Shown here piece by piece: positions 16,139 through 25,682 of a stretch of 64,000 bases of DNA (the first letter of the stretch is position 1; the number at the start of each line of letters is the position of its first letter). The DNA is from Bacteroidales bacterium UBA5507 (lineage in GTDB: Bacteria > Bacteroidota > Bacteroidia > Bacteroidales > Lentimicrobiaceae): the NCBI GenBank assembly GCA_002426195.1, contig DIOT01000005.1, positions 62,001 to 126,000 on the forward strand. The letters run 5' to 3'. A program made the position numbers and the translations under genes. The notes below the pieces were generated by a model. The model was not told the origin of the DNA, ran no database searches, and saw nothing but the letters and a program-made list of their open reading frames with translations.

Positions 16139-18346
16139 TTATAGATTCTCTTTGAAAAAATTCATAATCTTGGTGAAAAGATGAATCCGTGTGTAACCAC
16201 CATAAATTGAGTGATTTCGATTTGTGTAAATCATTTGGTCGAATTCTTTTCCTGCCTGAACTAACCTCTCAGATAATTCCATCGTATTCTGAACATGAAC
16301 ATTGTCATCCGCGGTACCATGGATAAGCATAAGTTTTCCTTCAAGACCGTCAGCGAAGAATAATGGTGAATTATTGTCGTACCCTTCAGGATTTTCCTGG
16401 GGAGTACGCATGTATCTCTCAGTATATATATTATCATAATACCTCCAGTTTGTAACCGGAGCTACAGCAACACCCGCTTTAAAAGCCCCATCACCTTTCA
16501 GCATGCAGGATGATGAAATGAAACCGCCATAGCTCCATCCCCAAATACCAATCCTGTCTTTATCAACCCAACTTATTGTACCTAAATACTTCGCTCCGGC
16601 AATTTGGTCGATTGTCTCATATTTTCCAAGCTGCATATAAGTTACTTTCCTAAATGCTTCTCCTCTGGCTCCAGTACCACGCGGGTCAATTGATACTATC
16701 ACATATCCTTCCTGAGCCATATAGTCATCTATTCCAAACGTCCATTGATCCAACACCTCTTGTGAATTGGGACCACTATACTGATTAAATATAACTGGAT
16801 ATTTCTTAGTACTATCGAAATCAGGTGGATATATTATTGAGGCATTCAGCAAATCACCATCTTCATTTGGGACGGTAATAAAAGCTTTGAAATTAAAATT
16901 ATACTCCTTTAAAATTTCATTCAAGCCATTATTTTCTTCCAATACTCTTTTAACTTTACCGGAGGATTCATTGATTGAGTAGATAGGTGGTGTATGAGTA
17001 TTCGAGAAACTGTTAATGAAATATTTATACGATTTACTGAATGTTGCAGTGTTTGTACCCAACCCTTCTGATAACTTTTTCATCCCTTTCCCATCATTCT
17101 TAATCGAGTAGACTTCACGTTGCATAGGACTAGTAGCTGCGGCCTGAAAATAATGGAGTTTTCGTTTCAAATCGTATCCATAATAATCAATAACGTCAAA
17201 TTCACCTGATGTTATTTGATTTGATTTACCAGTAATATAATCATGAATGTACAAATGTGTCCAACCACCTATTTCACTGGTTATTACGAAAGATGTTGTT
17301 TGTGGAATAAAATGAATTCGATCAAAATTACCTTCATCAATGAAGTACTTATTCTCTTCGGAATAGATTACCTTCGATTGTCCGTTGTTTACATTAGCAC
17401 CTAAAATTTCTAATTTATTCTGAAGTCGATTAAGCCTCAACAGAACAAGCATCTCAGCATCCTGACCAAACATAATACGTGGAATATATTGGTCTGTCTC
17501 GGGCCCTAAATCAACCATCTGAGTTTGTTCAGTTTCCAAATTGTAAATACTCACTGTAACAATAGAGTTATCCTCACCTGCTTTGGGGTATTTAAATTGG
17601 ACATTAGCTGGATAAAGTTCATTTTCTCTTAGAGAAGGCTTCTCCCCCATGAACATTGTCATGTTAAACATTTTCACACCTCGCTCATCAAATCGCATGT
17701 ATGCTATATTTCTACTATCGGGCGACCATGCAAAAGCCTTGTTAAATTGGAATTCTTCTTCATAAACCCAATCGGGAGCCCCATTTATTATTTCATTTTG
17801 TTTTCCATCATTGGTTATCTGAATTTCCTCATTCCTTGCCAAATCCTTGACGAACAAATTATTATCTCTTACAAAAGCCACCTTTTTCCCATCAGGTGAA
17901 AAAGTTGCAAGTTGCTGCTTTCCATTCTCCGATAGCTTTGTATAACTTCTTCCCTTTATATCATAAATGTAATAGTCGGCTTTAAAAGACCTTCTATAAA
18001 TTGGCTCATAATCAGATTGAATAAGAAGTGACGTTTCATCTTCAGAAAACTGATAATCCACTATGTATTTCAGTCCTTCAATTCCAGAATCTTTAATATC
18101 CACTATTTCTCTGATGCTATCCCCTGTTTCATAAGAGAATAGGGTTATGTATGTATTGTCATCTGATAGTGTGCTGTAACTAGCTCCATCATTCATTGAT
18201 CTTATCTCATATATTCCCGAAGTCCTGAATGTACCTTTACGCATCAAATCATTAAGATCAAAGCGTTTGTTGCCATTTTGAGCGTGCACAGAATAGGTGA
18301 TTGCTGCCAGAATTGCAATAAGAGTAATTGATAGCTGTCTTTTCAT
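16139..18346 (-). CDS. Dipeptidyl peptidase IV-like S9 serine peptidase
   Basis: A 735-residue exported prolyl oligopeptidase-family enzyme that should cut Xaa-Pro dipeptides from peptide N-termini in the periplasm. A signal peptide covers residues 1-22 (MKRQLSITLIAILAA to VHA). The beta-propeller DPPIV_N domain contains the WVYEEEF double-Glu motif that binds the substrate N-terminus. The C-terminal hydrolase has Ser605 in GWSYGGF, Asp in GTADDNVH and His in NRNHSIYGG. The start at 18346 is chosen over one nine codons upstream because it gives a clean signal peptide and leaves room for a -7-like TACTTTTG at 18371-18378. It appears to be transcribed alone. Confidence 0.93.
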   Translation of the reverse strand: MKRQLSITLIAILAAITYSVHAQNGNKRFDLNDLMRKGTFRTSGIYEIRSMNDGASYSTLSDDNTYITLFSYETGDSIREIVDIKDSGIEGLKYIVDYQFSEDETSLLIQSDYEPIYRRSFKADYYIYDIKGRSYTKLSENGKQQLATFSPDGKKVAFVRDNNLFVKDLARNEEIQITNDGKQNEIINGAPDWVYEEEFQFNKAFAWSPDSRNIAYMRFDERGVKMFNMTMFMGEKPSLRENELYPANVQFKYPKAGEDNSIVTVSIYNLETEQTQMVDLGPETDQYIPRIMFGQDAEMLVLLRLNRLQNKLEILGANVNNGQSKVIYSEENKYFIDEGNFDRIHFIPQTTSFVITSEIGGWTHLYIHDYITGKSNQITSGEFDVIDYYGYDLKRKLHYFQAAATSPMQREVYSIKNDGKGMKKLSEGLGTNTATFSKSYKYFINSFSNTHTPPIYSINESSGKVKRVLEENNGLNEILKEYNFNFKAFITVPNEDGDLLNASIIYPPDFDSTKKYPVIFNQYSGPNSQEVLDQWTFGIDDYMAQEGYVIVSIDPRGTGARGEAFRKVTYMQLGKYETIDQIAGAKYLGTISWVDKDRIGIWGWSYGGFISSSCMLKGDGAFKAGVAVAPVTNWRYYDNIYTERYMRTPQENPEGYDNNSPLFFADGLEGKLMLIHGTADDNVHVQNTMELSERLVQAGKEFDQMIYTNRNHSIYGGYTRIHLFTKIMNFFKENL

Positions 18347-18593
18347 TTTGTTGTTATTTCTGAAATTAAGCAAAAGTATTAAAATACTTCAGTAACTATC
18401 TCCTAAATTTAAAGTTTGAATGAAAGATCTCTTTGCAGATTATTTATACACTAATGCCTTTCCGTATGATCCTTCATTTTCGATAATACTTCCCTACAAT
18501 GAAAATTGCACTTTGGAACACTGGATTTTAATTCCATGTCTCAAAAAACATCAAGAGTCGCTAATTTTTCCAAAAGGTGTATAGAAAATCTCT

Positions 18594-18601
18594 TATCTTT
18601 G
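18594..18601 (+). promoter_or_regulatory. -7 element of the tRNA-Val promoter
   Basis: TATCTTTG, an exact match to the phylum -7 consensus, 12 bases before the mature tRNA end. There is no TTTG at the ideal distance; an oligo-T stretch lies slightly further upstream. Confidence 0.55.
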
Positions 18602-18613
18602 CCCAACTTTAAA

Positions 18614-18688
18614 GGGATGTTAGCTCAGTTGGTTCAGAGCATCGCCTTGACAGGGCGGGGGTCACTGGTTCGAGTCCAGTACATCCCA
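18614..18688 (+). tRNA. tRNA-Val (anticodon GAC)
   Basis: A 75-base cloverleaf: acceptor GGGAUGU with ACAUCCC, D-arm GCUC, anticodon stem UCGCC/GGCGG with loop UUGACAG, T-loop UUCGAGU, discriminator A. It is a single-gene transcript between a promoter and a terminator and is the only tRNA on the plus strand here. Confidence 0.97.
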
Positions 18689-18696
18689 CAAAAAAA

Positions 18697-18727
18697 GAGG
18701 TTGTTAAACACACAACCTCTTTTTTTT
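18697..18727 (+). terminator. Terminator of tRNA-Val
   Basis: An 8-bp stem (GAGGTTGT with ACAACCTC) around a seven-base loop, followed by eight T and preceded by a run of A. A classic intrinsic terminator nine bases after the tRNA. Confidence 0.88.
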
Positions 18728-18790
18728 ATACAGGTAAGAATCATCTTCCGCGATTCACTTATGCAGACTTCTGCTCAGCCCCATTAGCAA

Positions 18791-18820
18791 ATTATAAAGA
18801 TTCTGTTAGTTCTTTATAAT
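18791..18820 (-). terminator. Hairpin after the Fe-S membrane protein gene
   Basis: A perfect 10-bp stem (ATTATAAAGA with TCTTTATAAT) and a ten-base loop, eight bases beyond the gene stop. The T-run is short (TTTG), so termination would be weak. Confidence 0.5.
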
Positions 18821-18828
18821 GCAGTAGG

Positions 18829-20775
18829 TCATTCGAATCTAAATGGATTAGAAATCGAATCTACGGTACCATCATTCAAGTAAACTGTTAGCTTTTCCTT
18901 GTTAAGTTCTCGCTTAATTGTTTGATAATCAGTACGACCTTTTACAAATTTTAGTGACAATTCAAATCCGGTATCTCCAGGGATGATATCAAAGCTAACC
19001 ACTCCCCTGTCAAGACTAATATGGCTCAACAAATACCAAGGCATATCTGTCAATTTGGGATCTGCTGCTTGAGGAAAACTAAGAACCAATGTATCTAACT
19101 CTTTCGCTGAATAGCTTTCAAAGTCATTAAAAGTTAGGCTAACAGGTTCATACATCTTTGACAAATATTCTTTTAATGACATTCTGCCAATTTCATCAAT
19201 TGTAGCTACCCTAAAATCCGTTTTCATTGAATAATACTCACCTTCTTCCTCCCACTCAGCACTTTCTTCTTCAATTAGGCTCTTAATTAAATCAATGTTT
19301 GCTTTGCTTGGTAGATAGTAAATTAATGCCCGGACCGGTTCCCCAAATGAAGTTTCCATGCTAAGAATACCATCAGTCTGAGAAAAACGAATTCCTAGTA
19401 GCATTGCATCATTTGGATCAAAAAATTGATCAATTGCAGTTTCACATATTGCTATAGAATCAAACGTAGGTATTGGAGAAGCATATAGTTTTTTTACAGG
19501 CGTAAACATCGCCCTTCTTATATCTTCCTCTGTTAACACATTGTCATCATAAAAGATCCTGACGCTTTTATCAGATACATAAGTTTCAACACCAAGTATT
19601 CCATGAAGTTCCTTCATGTGATTGGCAAATGACATGGAGCTACCAAAACACTTTATACTCGCCAGTCCGCTTTGTTCAAAAATGGCAGCTTCTTCAATCT
19701 GTTTATTGCTTCCCCACATTACACTGATTGTTGGTATCTGTATTTTCTCTGCAAAGCCAAGCCCCAAAATGATCAAAATTATGGTAACAGCTGAAGGAAT
19801 CCATAAAAATGTTCGCCTTTTCGGTGTGTGCTCATCTGTTTTACCGGATTTTAACCGAACAATTCTAAGGGTGTTTGCTTCCGGACAACTTGCAACACAA
19901 TCACCACATAAATGACAATCAACATCTTTTACACTCTCTGATTTGGATATTGATAGTGACATCGGACATGCTTTATCGCAAAGCTTACAACTTGTACAAG
20001 TTTCTGGATTTCTGGTAATTCTAAATACAGAAAAACCTTTAACCTGAACTTTAAAAACTTCAAGAAACAAACCAGCAACTGTTAGCGTTCCTAATAACCA
20101 GACCCAGTGAATTGGAACCTTTAGAACCATCACCAATAAGAAATAGATTAAAGTTATTCCGATAAAAATAAAGCTATGTGAGAAGATATTTGAAATAGCA
20201 CTTAGGGGACAAACATATCTGCACCAAAACTGCCTCACAAAGAATGAACCTGGAATTGCAAGAAATAGGGCCATAATTGCATAAGACAGTACAACATCGC
20301 TACTGAATCCACTGAATACGGCATAATAAGGATCAAAAGTTCGGCAAAAAAGCTCACTACTTGTAACTGTGAAGTAAAACGTTACAAATAAAAGAGAGTA
20401 CTTTAGTACCCTTAAAGCTCTGTCAGTAAAGCCCTTGATCTCGAAGTTTAATTTTAATCTCTTACCAACTCTACTCAGCCATTCAGTAAGACTTCCAATA
20501 GGACAAATATGGCTGCAAAACAATTTACTAACTAATATGACCCCAAGTACTAAAGCTAATCCCATAAAGATTTGAGTGGTAGTCATTGAACATGCCAATG
20601 AATTATTAGCTAAAAAGGAAGAAAATGCCTGAATTCCACCAAAAGGGCAATAAGCTTCAATATCAGCTACATAAGATTTATCTACAAATGGTCTAATCAC
20701 CATATAAGCTAAAAGTGATAAAATAGTCCATTGAAGAATAAGACGATAGGGATTTAGTTTTACTCGTTTTGCCAT
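18829..20775 (-). CDS. Membrane polyferredoxin (NapH/CcoG-like) with HMA-like C-terminal part
   Basis: A 648-residue inner-membrane electron-transfer protein. The first 250 residues hold several helices with the cluster-type motifs CSHICPIG and CRYVCPLS. A two-cluster ferredoxin module follows: C260-x2-C263-x2-C266-x3-C270-P, then CHLCGDCVASCP. One more helix lies at about 325-345. The remaining 300 residues are soluble. Within them, about 372-430 looks like a heavy-metal-associated fold but has a single cysteine (C376) instead of CxxC. The redox partner is not visible: no reductase or oxidase gene lies beside it. It has its own promoter at 20795-20825. Annotated elsewhere only as a 4Fe-4S protein; function unproven. 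Confidence 0.8.
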   Translation of the reverse strand: MAKRVKLNPYRLILQWTILSLLAYMVIRPFVDKSYVADIEAYCPFGGIQAFSSFLANNSLACSMTTTQIFMGLALVLGVILVSKLFCSHICPIGSLTEWLSRVGKRLKLNFEIKGFTDRALRVLKYSLLFVTFYFTVTSSELFCRTFDPYYAVFSGFSSDVVLSYAIMALFLAIPGSFFVRQFWCRYVCPLSAISNIFSHSFIFIGITLIYFLLVMVLKVPIHWVWLLGTLTVAGLFLEVFKVQVKGFSVFRITRNPETCTSCKLCDKACPMSLSISKSESVKDVDCHLCGDCVASCPEANTLRIVRLKSGKTDEHTPKRRTFLWIPSAVTIILIILGLGFAEKIQIPTISVMWGSNKQIEEAAIFEQSGLASIKCFGSSMSFANHMKELHGILGVETYVSDKSVRIFYDDNVLTEEDIRRAMFTPVKKLYASPIPTFDSIAICETAIDQFFDPNDAMLLGIRFSQTDGILSMETSFGEPVRALIYYLPSKANIDLIKSLIEEESAEWEEEGEYYSMKTDFRVATIDEIGRMSLKEYLSKMYEPVSLTFNDFESYSAKELDTLVLSFPQAADPKLTDMPWYLLSHISLDRGVVSFDIIPGDTGFELSLKFVKGRTDYQTIKRELNKEKLTVYLNDGTVDSISNPFRFE

Positions 20776-20794
20776 ATTGCTAATACTTAAGCTT

Positions 20795-20825
20795 CAAATT
20801 TATAAACTTCTCAAGTAATGGCAAT
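20795..20825 (-). promoter_or_regulatory. Promoter of the Fe-S membrane protein gene
   Basis: On the minus strand ATTG (20822-20825), 19 bases, then TAAATTTG (20795-20802). This matches the phylum promoter with a TTG core in the -33 box, with the start codon about 20 bases downstream. Confidence 0.7.
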
Positions 20826-20860
20826 AAAATGATCTATTTCAGAATCGTTCTAAAGAGGAA

Positions 20861-22354
20861 CTAAAAACTCAAAGATTTATAGGTGATCCAATCAGCATAA
20901 TTCCAGCACAACCAATGCATTGACGGATAACCTGCTACGAAAAGAGTCTTTCGGTACTCAATTCGATTCGAATAATCCTCAAAAGTCAGATCGGATGTTT
21001 TATATTGAAACATTTGAGCCTGGTTACCATCTAAACTTGCAATCTGCGGTTTCGCATCCAGGAGTATCGGCAATGCACTCGAATCAAGGTCAACCATAAA
21101 GTCATAGTGAAATAGGGCTTTATCAGCTCTATCGGTATTAAATTTTGCAATTACCCTGTCCCAGTTAATCAATGAAATGCTGAGTAAAACAAGATATGCA
21201 GCCATACTATTAATCTGTATAAGATATCTGAGCGACTTTTTTCTACTTACTTTAATAAGAACAGTTATTAATCCCACAAATACAAGAACCAAAAAAGCAT
21301 AAACACCAATTCTCTTGTATGCAAGATTAAAGTAATACAGATACCAGAAATTTCTGATTCCCACTGAAATAGCAAGTATAAAATTTTGGATTAGCCAAAT
21401 TTTGGTCAAAATCAACAACAATCTGTTTTGGCTAAAAAAGTTAAGATTGCCTCTGAAAAACCACAACACAATGATTATGGAAATAAAAATTGAAAAAATG
21501 AGGAGCCATGTCCCTTCATGAACAAATTGCTTTAATAGACCTCCATCCCACTTGAAATTAAACCAGATATAGAAAATATCCAGAGCATTCATAAGTCCAA
21601 TGACAAGATTAAGCATCACCATTATAACCACAGCCATTTTTAATTCATTTCTGAGAGCAATGTTTGAACCGAAAAATCTTTTTCTGCGCCGCTGCATCAT
21701 GTTGCTTCCGTTTTCAAATGGCAATGTGAAAAAAGACGTCATTTTGCCAAAATACAAAATCAATCCTACAATTATCCCAACTATTCCCAGTCCAAATACC
21801 GGTGGAGAGATAACCTGGAAAAACCAGGTCGCAAGATCATTCAAAAAGCTGATGAATCCCGCTGTAAGGTCATTATAATAAGAACTGGCAGCTGAGTATA
21901 TTGATATAAATATCACAACAATTACTAATGGAAAAACAACTATTGCAAGGTAATAAAGTACACGCCTGAACGCAATCCCTAAATCATTATTAAAAACGCC
22001 TTTAAGATAATGGTAAGGAGCTGTAAATAATCCCATAAAGCTGGCAAAAAAGCTATTTGGCAGTATGTTGATTTCCGGCGAAATGGTAAGCCCCGACAAG
22101 ATAACAATACTCAAAGAACTTATCACGACTGTGTGACCTGAACCATGAATGAGACAAGCCAGCCCGGTCAACAGTACCCCAATAGAAACGATTATCACAT
22201 TTCGATTTCTGAAATTTAGTCGTCCAGTATAATACAATGACAAAACAATAAGAAAGTTAAGAATCAGAATATTTAAGCCGGCTTGCTGACGATGCAACAA
22301 CATTGGAAAAATAGCCCCTAAAACAATAGGAAGCAGGTACTTAATTTTGTTCAT
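20861..22354 (-). CDS. DUF4173-type multi-pass membrane protein
   Basis: A 497-residue integral membrane protein with about eleven to thirteen hydrophobic segments and a short soluble tail that ends in YPSMHWLCWNYADWITYKSL. The pattern and the FNRADKALFHYDFMVDLDSSALPIL-like stretch near the end resemble DUF4173 proteins; no enzymatic motif is recognisable. The ATG at 22354 (MNKIKYLL) is preferred over one 17 codons upstream, since the upstream residues are not typical and the region must also serve the divergent gene. It is 86 bases from the Fe-S gene and divergent from the exported nuclease-like gene. Confidence 0.7.
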   Translation of the reverse strand: MNKIKYLLPIVLGAIFPMLLHRQQAGLNILILNFLIVLSLYYTGRLNFRNRNVIIVSIGVLLTGLACLIHGSGHTVVISSLSIVILSGLTISPEINILPNSFFASFMGLFTAPYHYLKGVFNNDLGIAFRRVLYYLAIVVFPLVIVVIFISIYSAASSYYNDLTAGFISFLNDLATWFFQVISPPVFGLGIVGIIVGLILYFGKMTSFFTLPFENGSNMMQRRRKRFFGSNIALRNELKMAVVIMVMLNLVIGLMNALDIFYIWFNFKWDGGLLKQFVHEGTWLLIFSIFISIIIVLWFFRGNLNFFSQNRLLLILTKIWLIQNFILAISVGIRNFWYLYYFNLAYKRIGVYAFLVLVFVGLITVLIKVSRKKSLRYLIQINSMAAYLVLLSISLINWDRVIAKFNTDRADKALFHYDFMVDLDSSALPILLDAKPQIASLDGNQAQMFQYKTSDLTFEDYSNRIEYRKTLFVAGYPSMHWLCWNYADWITYKSLSF

Positions 22355-22451
22355 GGTTACACTGATTTTATATACAAACGATAAGTCGATATTTATATTA
22401 TACAAGGAAAAAAATGGTGAGTTTTCCGATTGTTTTTGCCATATTTGTTGG

Positions 22452-23534
22452 GTGGAAAAAGCAAGGAATTACTGTGTGGAAATCTCATTCATACTGTTGC
22501 TGGTATCGTTTCAATCCTACGCTGCTCTGAATGAGGTCAAAGATTCGGTCGCCAAAAATGACTACCGTATCATGTTTTACAATGTTGAGAATCTTTTCGA
22601 TCCTTTTCATGATACCTTAAAGAATGATTATGAGTTTGTTGCTGGTGGAGCAAGGGGTTGGAACTGGAATAAATTCATAAAGAAAATTCAAAACATTTCT
22701 AAAGTAGTAATTACCGCAGGAGGTTGGCAACCACCCGAAATTGTAGCATTCAGCGAGGTCGAGAACCGATTCGTAATTGCTCAGATGCTTAAAAGAACAC
22801 CACTCGAGAGGTTTAACTACCGAATTATTCATGAAGAGTCACCAGATGAAAGAGGTATTGATGTTGCAATGATCTATCGTCCTGACAAATTCAGAGAGTT
22901 TGAGCATCATACAATAAATATCAATTTACCTGATTCAATTAAAACAAGATGTATCCTTTATGTAAAAGGTCAGTTTATTAATGAGGAAACAGGTTTTTAT
23001 TCCGACACAATTCATTTGTTTATTAACCATTGGCCATCGCGTACAGGAGGACCTGCGCAAACAATGCATCGACGAGAAAAGGCCGCCCTTACTCTTCGGC
23101 ACCAAATAGATTCCCTCATAAGCCTGAATCCTGATTCACATATTATTCTAACAGGTGATTTTAACGACGAGCCTATTGATGAGAGTGTACAAATCCACCT
23201 TGGTACTGAAAAGGACACTTCAGTATTCGGGGCTGATTTGTATAACCTAATGACTAAGTACCTCAATCTTTATGATACTGGAACAAATAAATTCAGGAAT
23301 CAGTGGGGCCTTATTGATATGTTTATTGTATCTGAATCACTAATACGAGATAGTAGCGATACAAATTATCCTATGCTAAGAGTAAAATCAGCTGAAATAT
23401 TAAGATTCCCATTTCTTATACAGACAGATGAAAAGTATTCAGGAACAGTGCCTTACAGAACTTACCACGGCATGCAATACCAAGGAGGATTTAGTGACCA
23501 TTTGCCCATATTACTCACTTTATCACTTTATTAA
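22452..23534 (+). CDS. Exported endonuclease/exonuclease/phosphatase family protein
   Basis: A metal-dependent phosphodiesterase of the EEP (DNase I-like) fold, about 360 aa. Motifs in order: YNVENLFD, FSEVEN (metal-binding Glu), DERGIDVAM, NHWPSR, GDFNDEP and SDHLP with the final Asp-His pair. The substrate may be nucleic acid or a phosphoester; it cannot be told from the sequence. The start is uncertain. The GTG at 22452 gives a short basic start followed by a hydrophobic signal ending SYA. An ATG at 22347 in the same frame would overlap the divergent gene, and a better-looking ATG at 22414 is in another frame. It ends seven bases before the convergent comEC stop. Confidence 0.75.
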   Translation: MEKARNYCVEISFILLLVSFQSYAALNEVKDSVAKNDYRIMFYNVENLFDPFHDTLKNDYEFVAGGARGWNWNKFIKKIQNISKVVITAGGWQPPEIVAFSEVENRFVIAQMLKRTPLERFNYRIIHEESPDERGIDVAMIYRPDKFREFEHHTININLPDSIKTRCILYVKGQFINEETGFYSDTIHLFINHWPSRTGGPAQTMHRREKAALTLRHQIDSLISLNPDSHIILTGDFNDEPIDESVQIHLGTEKDTSVFGADLYNLMTKYLNLYDTGTNKFRNQWGLIDMFIVSESLIRDSSDTNYPMLRVKSAEILRFPFLIQTDEKYSGTVPYRTYHGMQYQGGFSDHLPILLTLSLY

Positions 23535-23541
23535 TTAAAGA

Positions 23542-25635
23542 TTATATTTCAACTACCACTGCTCCATCTTCTAAATCCATCCATGAAATTTTCCTCGCAG
23601 TTTCACTTTCAAAAAACTTTCTCCTATAACTTTTAAAACAAGTACAATCTAATAAAATCTTTGCGTCTGGAAAGCACTCATTCAACTGATCCGCATTTAC
23701 CTTTGGATTGTTCCTAAGCAAAACATAATCAGCCTTAAATTCATACGTACTGTCAGGTAATAAGCAATTCCCTGATATTATTACAATTCTCTTACCTTTG
23801 TAGTTAAAGAAATCAGGAACACTATACCCGCCATTACTTTCTTGCAGATTTCTAAATACTGGTTTTCTGAGTCCATACATTCGGCTAAATCCCTTTATCT
23901 GATACTCACACTTATAATTGTTTGCTCCAATTATTGAGTCAGTTACAATCATATGCTTTCTGCCATCTACCAAACTAATAAGAGTATGCCCTTTCATTTT
24001 GTGAAAAACAATTAACTCATTAGTTATTAAATGGTAGTTCCTGGTTGCTGATAACAGTGATAATCCAGCTAAAGAAACCAGAGAAAAGTATAACCATGAC
24101 TTTTCTTTTCGCATTAGAAAGACAATGAATGTACTAAGAATCAGAACCATCAATGTGACTCCCAAAGGAGACAAAAATATCTGACTAATAACAGACCCCG
24201 GAAGGTTTTCAATACGAGAGACTGATTCATTTAGTATCTTCAACTCAATTGATAGTAGAAGTATAACTATCCTCTGCAAAAACGGGATTAATGAAAGCAT
24301 AGCTTCTGCGATGCCTGTATAGATTATTATTCCCGAAATAGGAATAGCTATCAGGTTTGCAATTAAGAAATAGACTGGGAATTGTCCAAAATAATAAAGA
24401 ATAAGTGGCAAAGTAAAGACTTGTGCGGCAATGGAAACTGCAATTAGATCCCAGCTTTTGCTTAATAATATATTAGTAGGTTGCCATAACTTTTTTATAA
24501 ATTGTTGAAATAAAACAATACCGGCTACTGCACTAAATGAAAGCTGAAAGCCCACTTTGTACAATACACCCGGATCAACAAAAAGTAGTACAAATGCTGC
24601 GGCTCCCAATGTATTTAGTGTTTGCAGCTGCTTTTGAAACGATCTACCGACTAAAATTAGCGAAAACATAAATGAAGCTCTTATAACCGGAGCTGCCATC
24701 CCTGTCAATAAAGCATAGAACCAAATAATCAACAAAGTAAATACTGGTTTGGCAACCTTGGTGAACCTTCTGTTCTTTATCAGACTAAATACTGCTTCAG
24801 CTAATAAAAAAATAATGCCAACATGCAGTCCCGAAACGCAAAGTATATGAATCACTCCAGTGTTGGAATATTCCTGCCTTTGCTGTGAGTCAAGTAAATC
24901 GTCATCCCCAGTCAACATTGCAGCAGCCACGGCAAGTTCTTCTTTACCGAGTTTCCCATTAATAAGAATGTTGTGAAATTTACCACGAAGGTTAATTGCC
25001 CAGGCTTTTAATACATATCCATTGTTATAACCAGTAATGGCAAACTCATCATTTCTTAGGTATAGTGTGTGGAAAATACCCCTGTGTCTTAGATACTTCG
25101 CATAGTCAAATTCTCCAGGATTTCCGGGTGGTAATGGACTCAAAGGAGTTTTTGAGAAAACTATTACATCTCCGTATTCCGGGATCTTAGTCCCCTTCCC
25201 AATATAGCAAATTATCTTACCCTCAGCATTGATTAATTTATGACCAATTGAACTAAATCCCACAGCGTTTACTTTTAAGATTACTCTGTAAGAACTTTCT
25301 CTTTCAGTCGGATGATCCATTATTGTTGCCGAAAACAATGAAATAGAATCAGAATCATGAACCATAAAATGTGTAGGACTATAACGTTCGTCCATTATCC
25401 ATGAATGGCCATATGACACTCCCATAATAGCAATGTTTATAAGGAAACCTATAATCCACCTTCGTTTAAATCCAGGAAAAGGTAAAAAATAGTTCCAACC
25501 AATAAGAAGAGCCATCCACATTGCCAGTATGGTAAAAAATAAAATCCCGGGAAGTCTCCTTTCTTCATACAATATAATACCAAGAACAAAAGGAATTACA
25601 ATCCTGATGAAAGGATATTTGGACCAGGCGTTCAT
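23542..25635 (-). CDS. comEC: ComEC/Rec2-type DNA uptake channel, no metallo-beta-lactamase domain
   Basis: A 697-residue inner-membrane protein. The N-terminal DUF4131-like region (helices near 5-65, then a soluble OB-like part with LSPLPPGNPGEFDYAKYL) is followed by the multi-helix Competence domain, starting at VIHILCVSGLHVGIIF with ARASFMF-like sequence. The C-terminus has helices and then about 150 soluble residues; the HxHxDH signature of the usual metallo-beta-lactamase part is absent. Probable role: passage of single-stranded DNA through the inner membrane in transformation, though competence in this organism is not shown. Last gene of the envelope operon, 47 bases after lpxB; a -7-like TAAATTTG at 25658-25665 could give it extra expression. 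Confidence 0.85.
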   Translation of the reverse strand: MNAWSKYPFIRIVIPFVLGIILYEERRLPGILFFTILAMWMALLIGWNYFLPFPGFKRRWIIGFLINIAIMGVSYGHSWIMDERYSPTHFMVHDSDSISLFSATIMDHPTERESSYRVILKVNAVGFSSIGHKLINAEGKIICYIGKGTKIPEYGDVIVFSKTPLSPLPPGNPGEFDYAKYLRHRGIFHTLYLRNDEFAITGYNNGYVLKAWAINLRGKFHNILINGKLGKEELAVAAAMLTGDDDLLDSQQRQEYSNTGVIHILCVSGLHVGIIFLLAEAVFSLIKNRRFTKVAKPVFTLLIIWFYALLTGMAAPVIRASFMFSLILVGRSFQKQLQTLNTLGAAAFVLLFVDPGVLYKVGFQLSFSAVAGIVLFQQFIKKLWQPTNILLSKSWDLIAVSIAAQVFTLPLILYYFGQFPVYFLIANLIAIPISGIIIYTGIAEAMLSLIPFLQRIVILLLSIELKILNESVSRIENLPGSVISQIFLSPLGVTLMVLILSTFIVFLMRKEKSWLYFSLVSLAGLSLLSATRNYHLITNELIVFHKMKGHTLISLVDGRKHMIVTDSIIGANNYKCEYQIKGFSRMYGLRKPVFRNLQESNGGYSVPDFFNYKGKRIVIISGNCLLPDSTYEFKADYVLLRNNPKVNADQLNECFPDAKILLDCTCFKSYRRKFFESETARKISWMDLEDGAVVVEI

Positions 25636-25682
25636 CTTTCAATGGCTTTGAACGCACCAAATTTATAATATTAAAATGAAAC

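Noticed and set aside
23012..23266. An 84-codon minus-strand frame inside the exported nuclease-like gene
   Set aside because: Antisense shadow; the Arg/Ser/Cys-rich product has no family resemblance.
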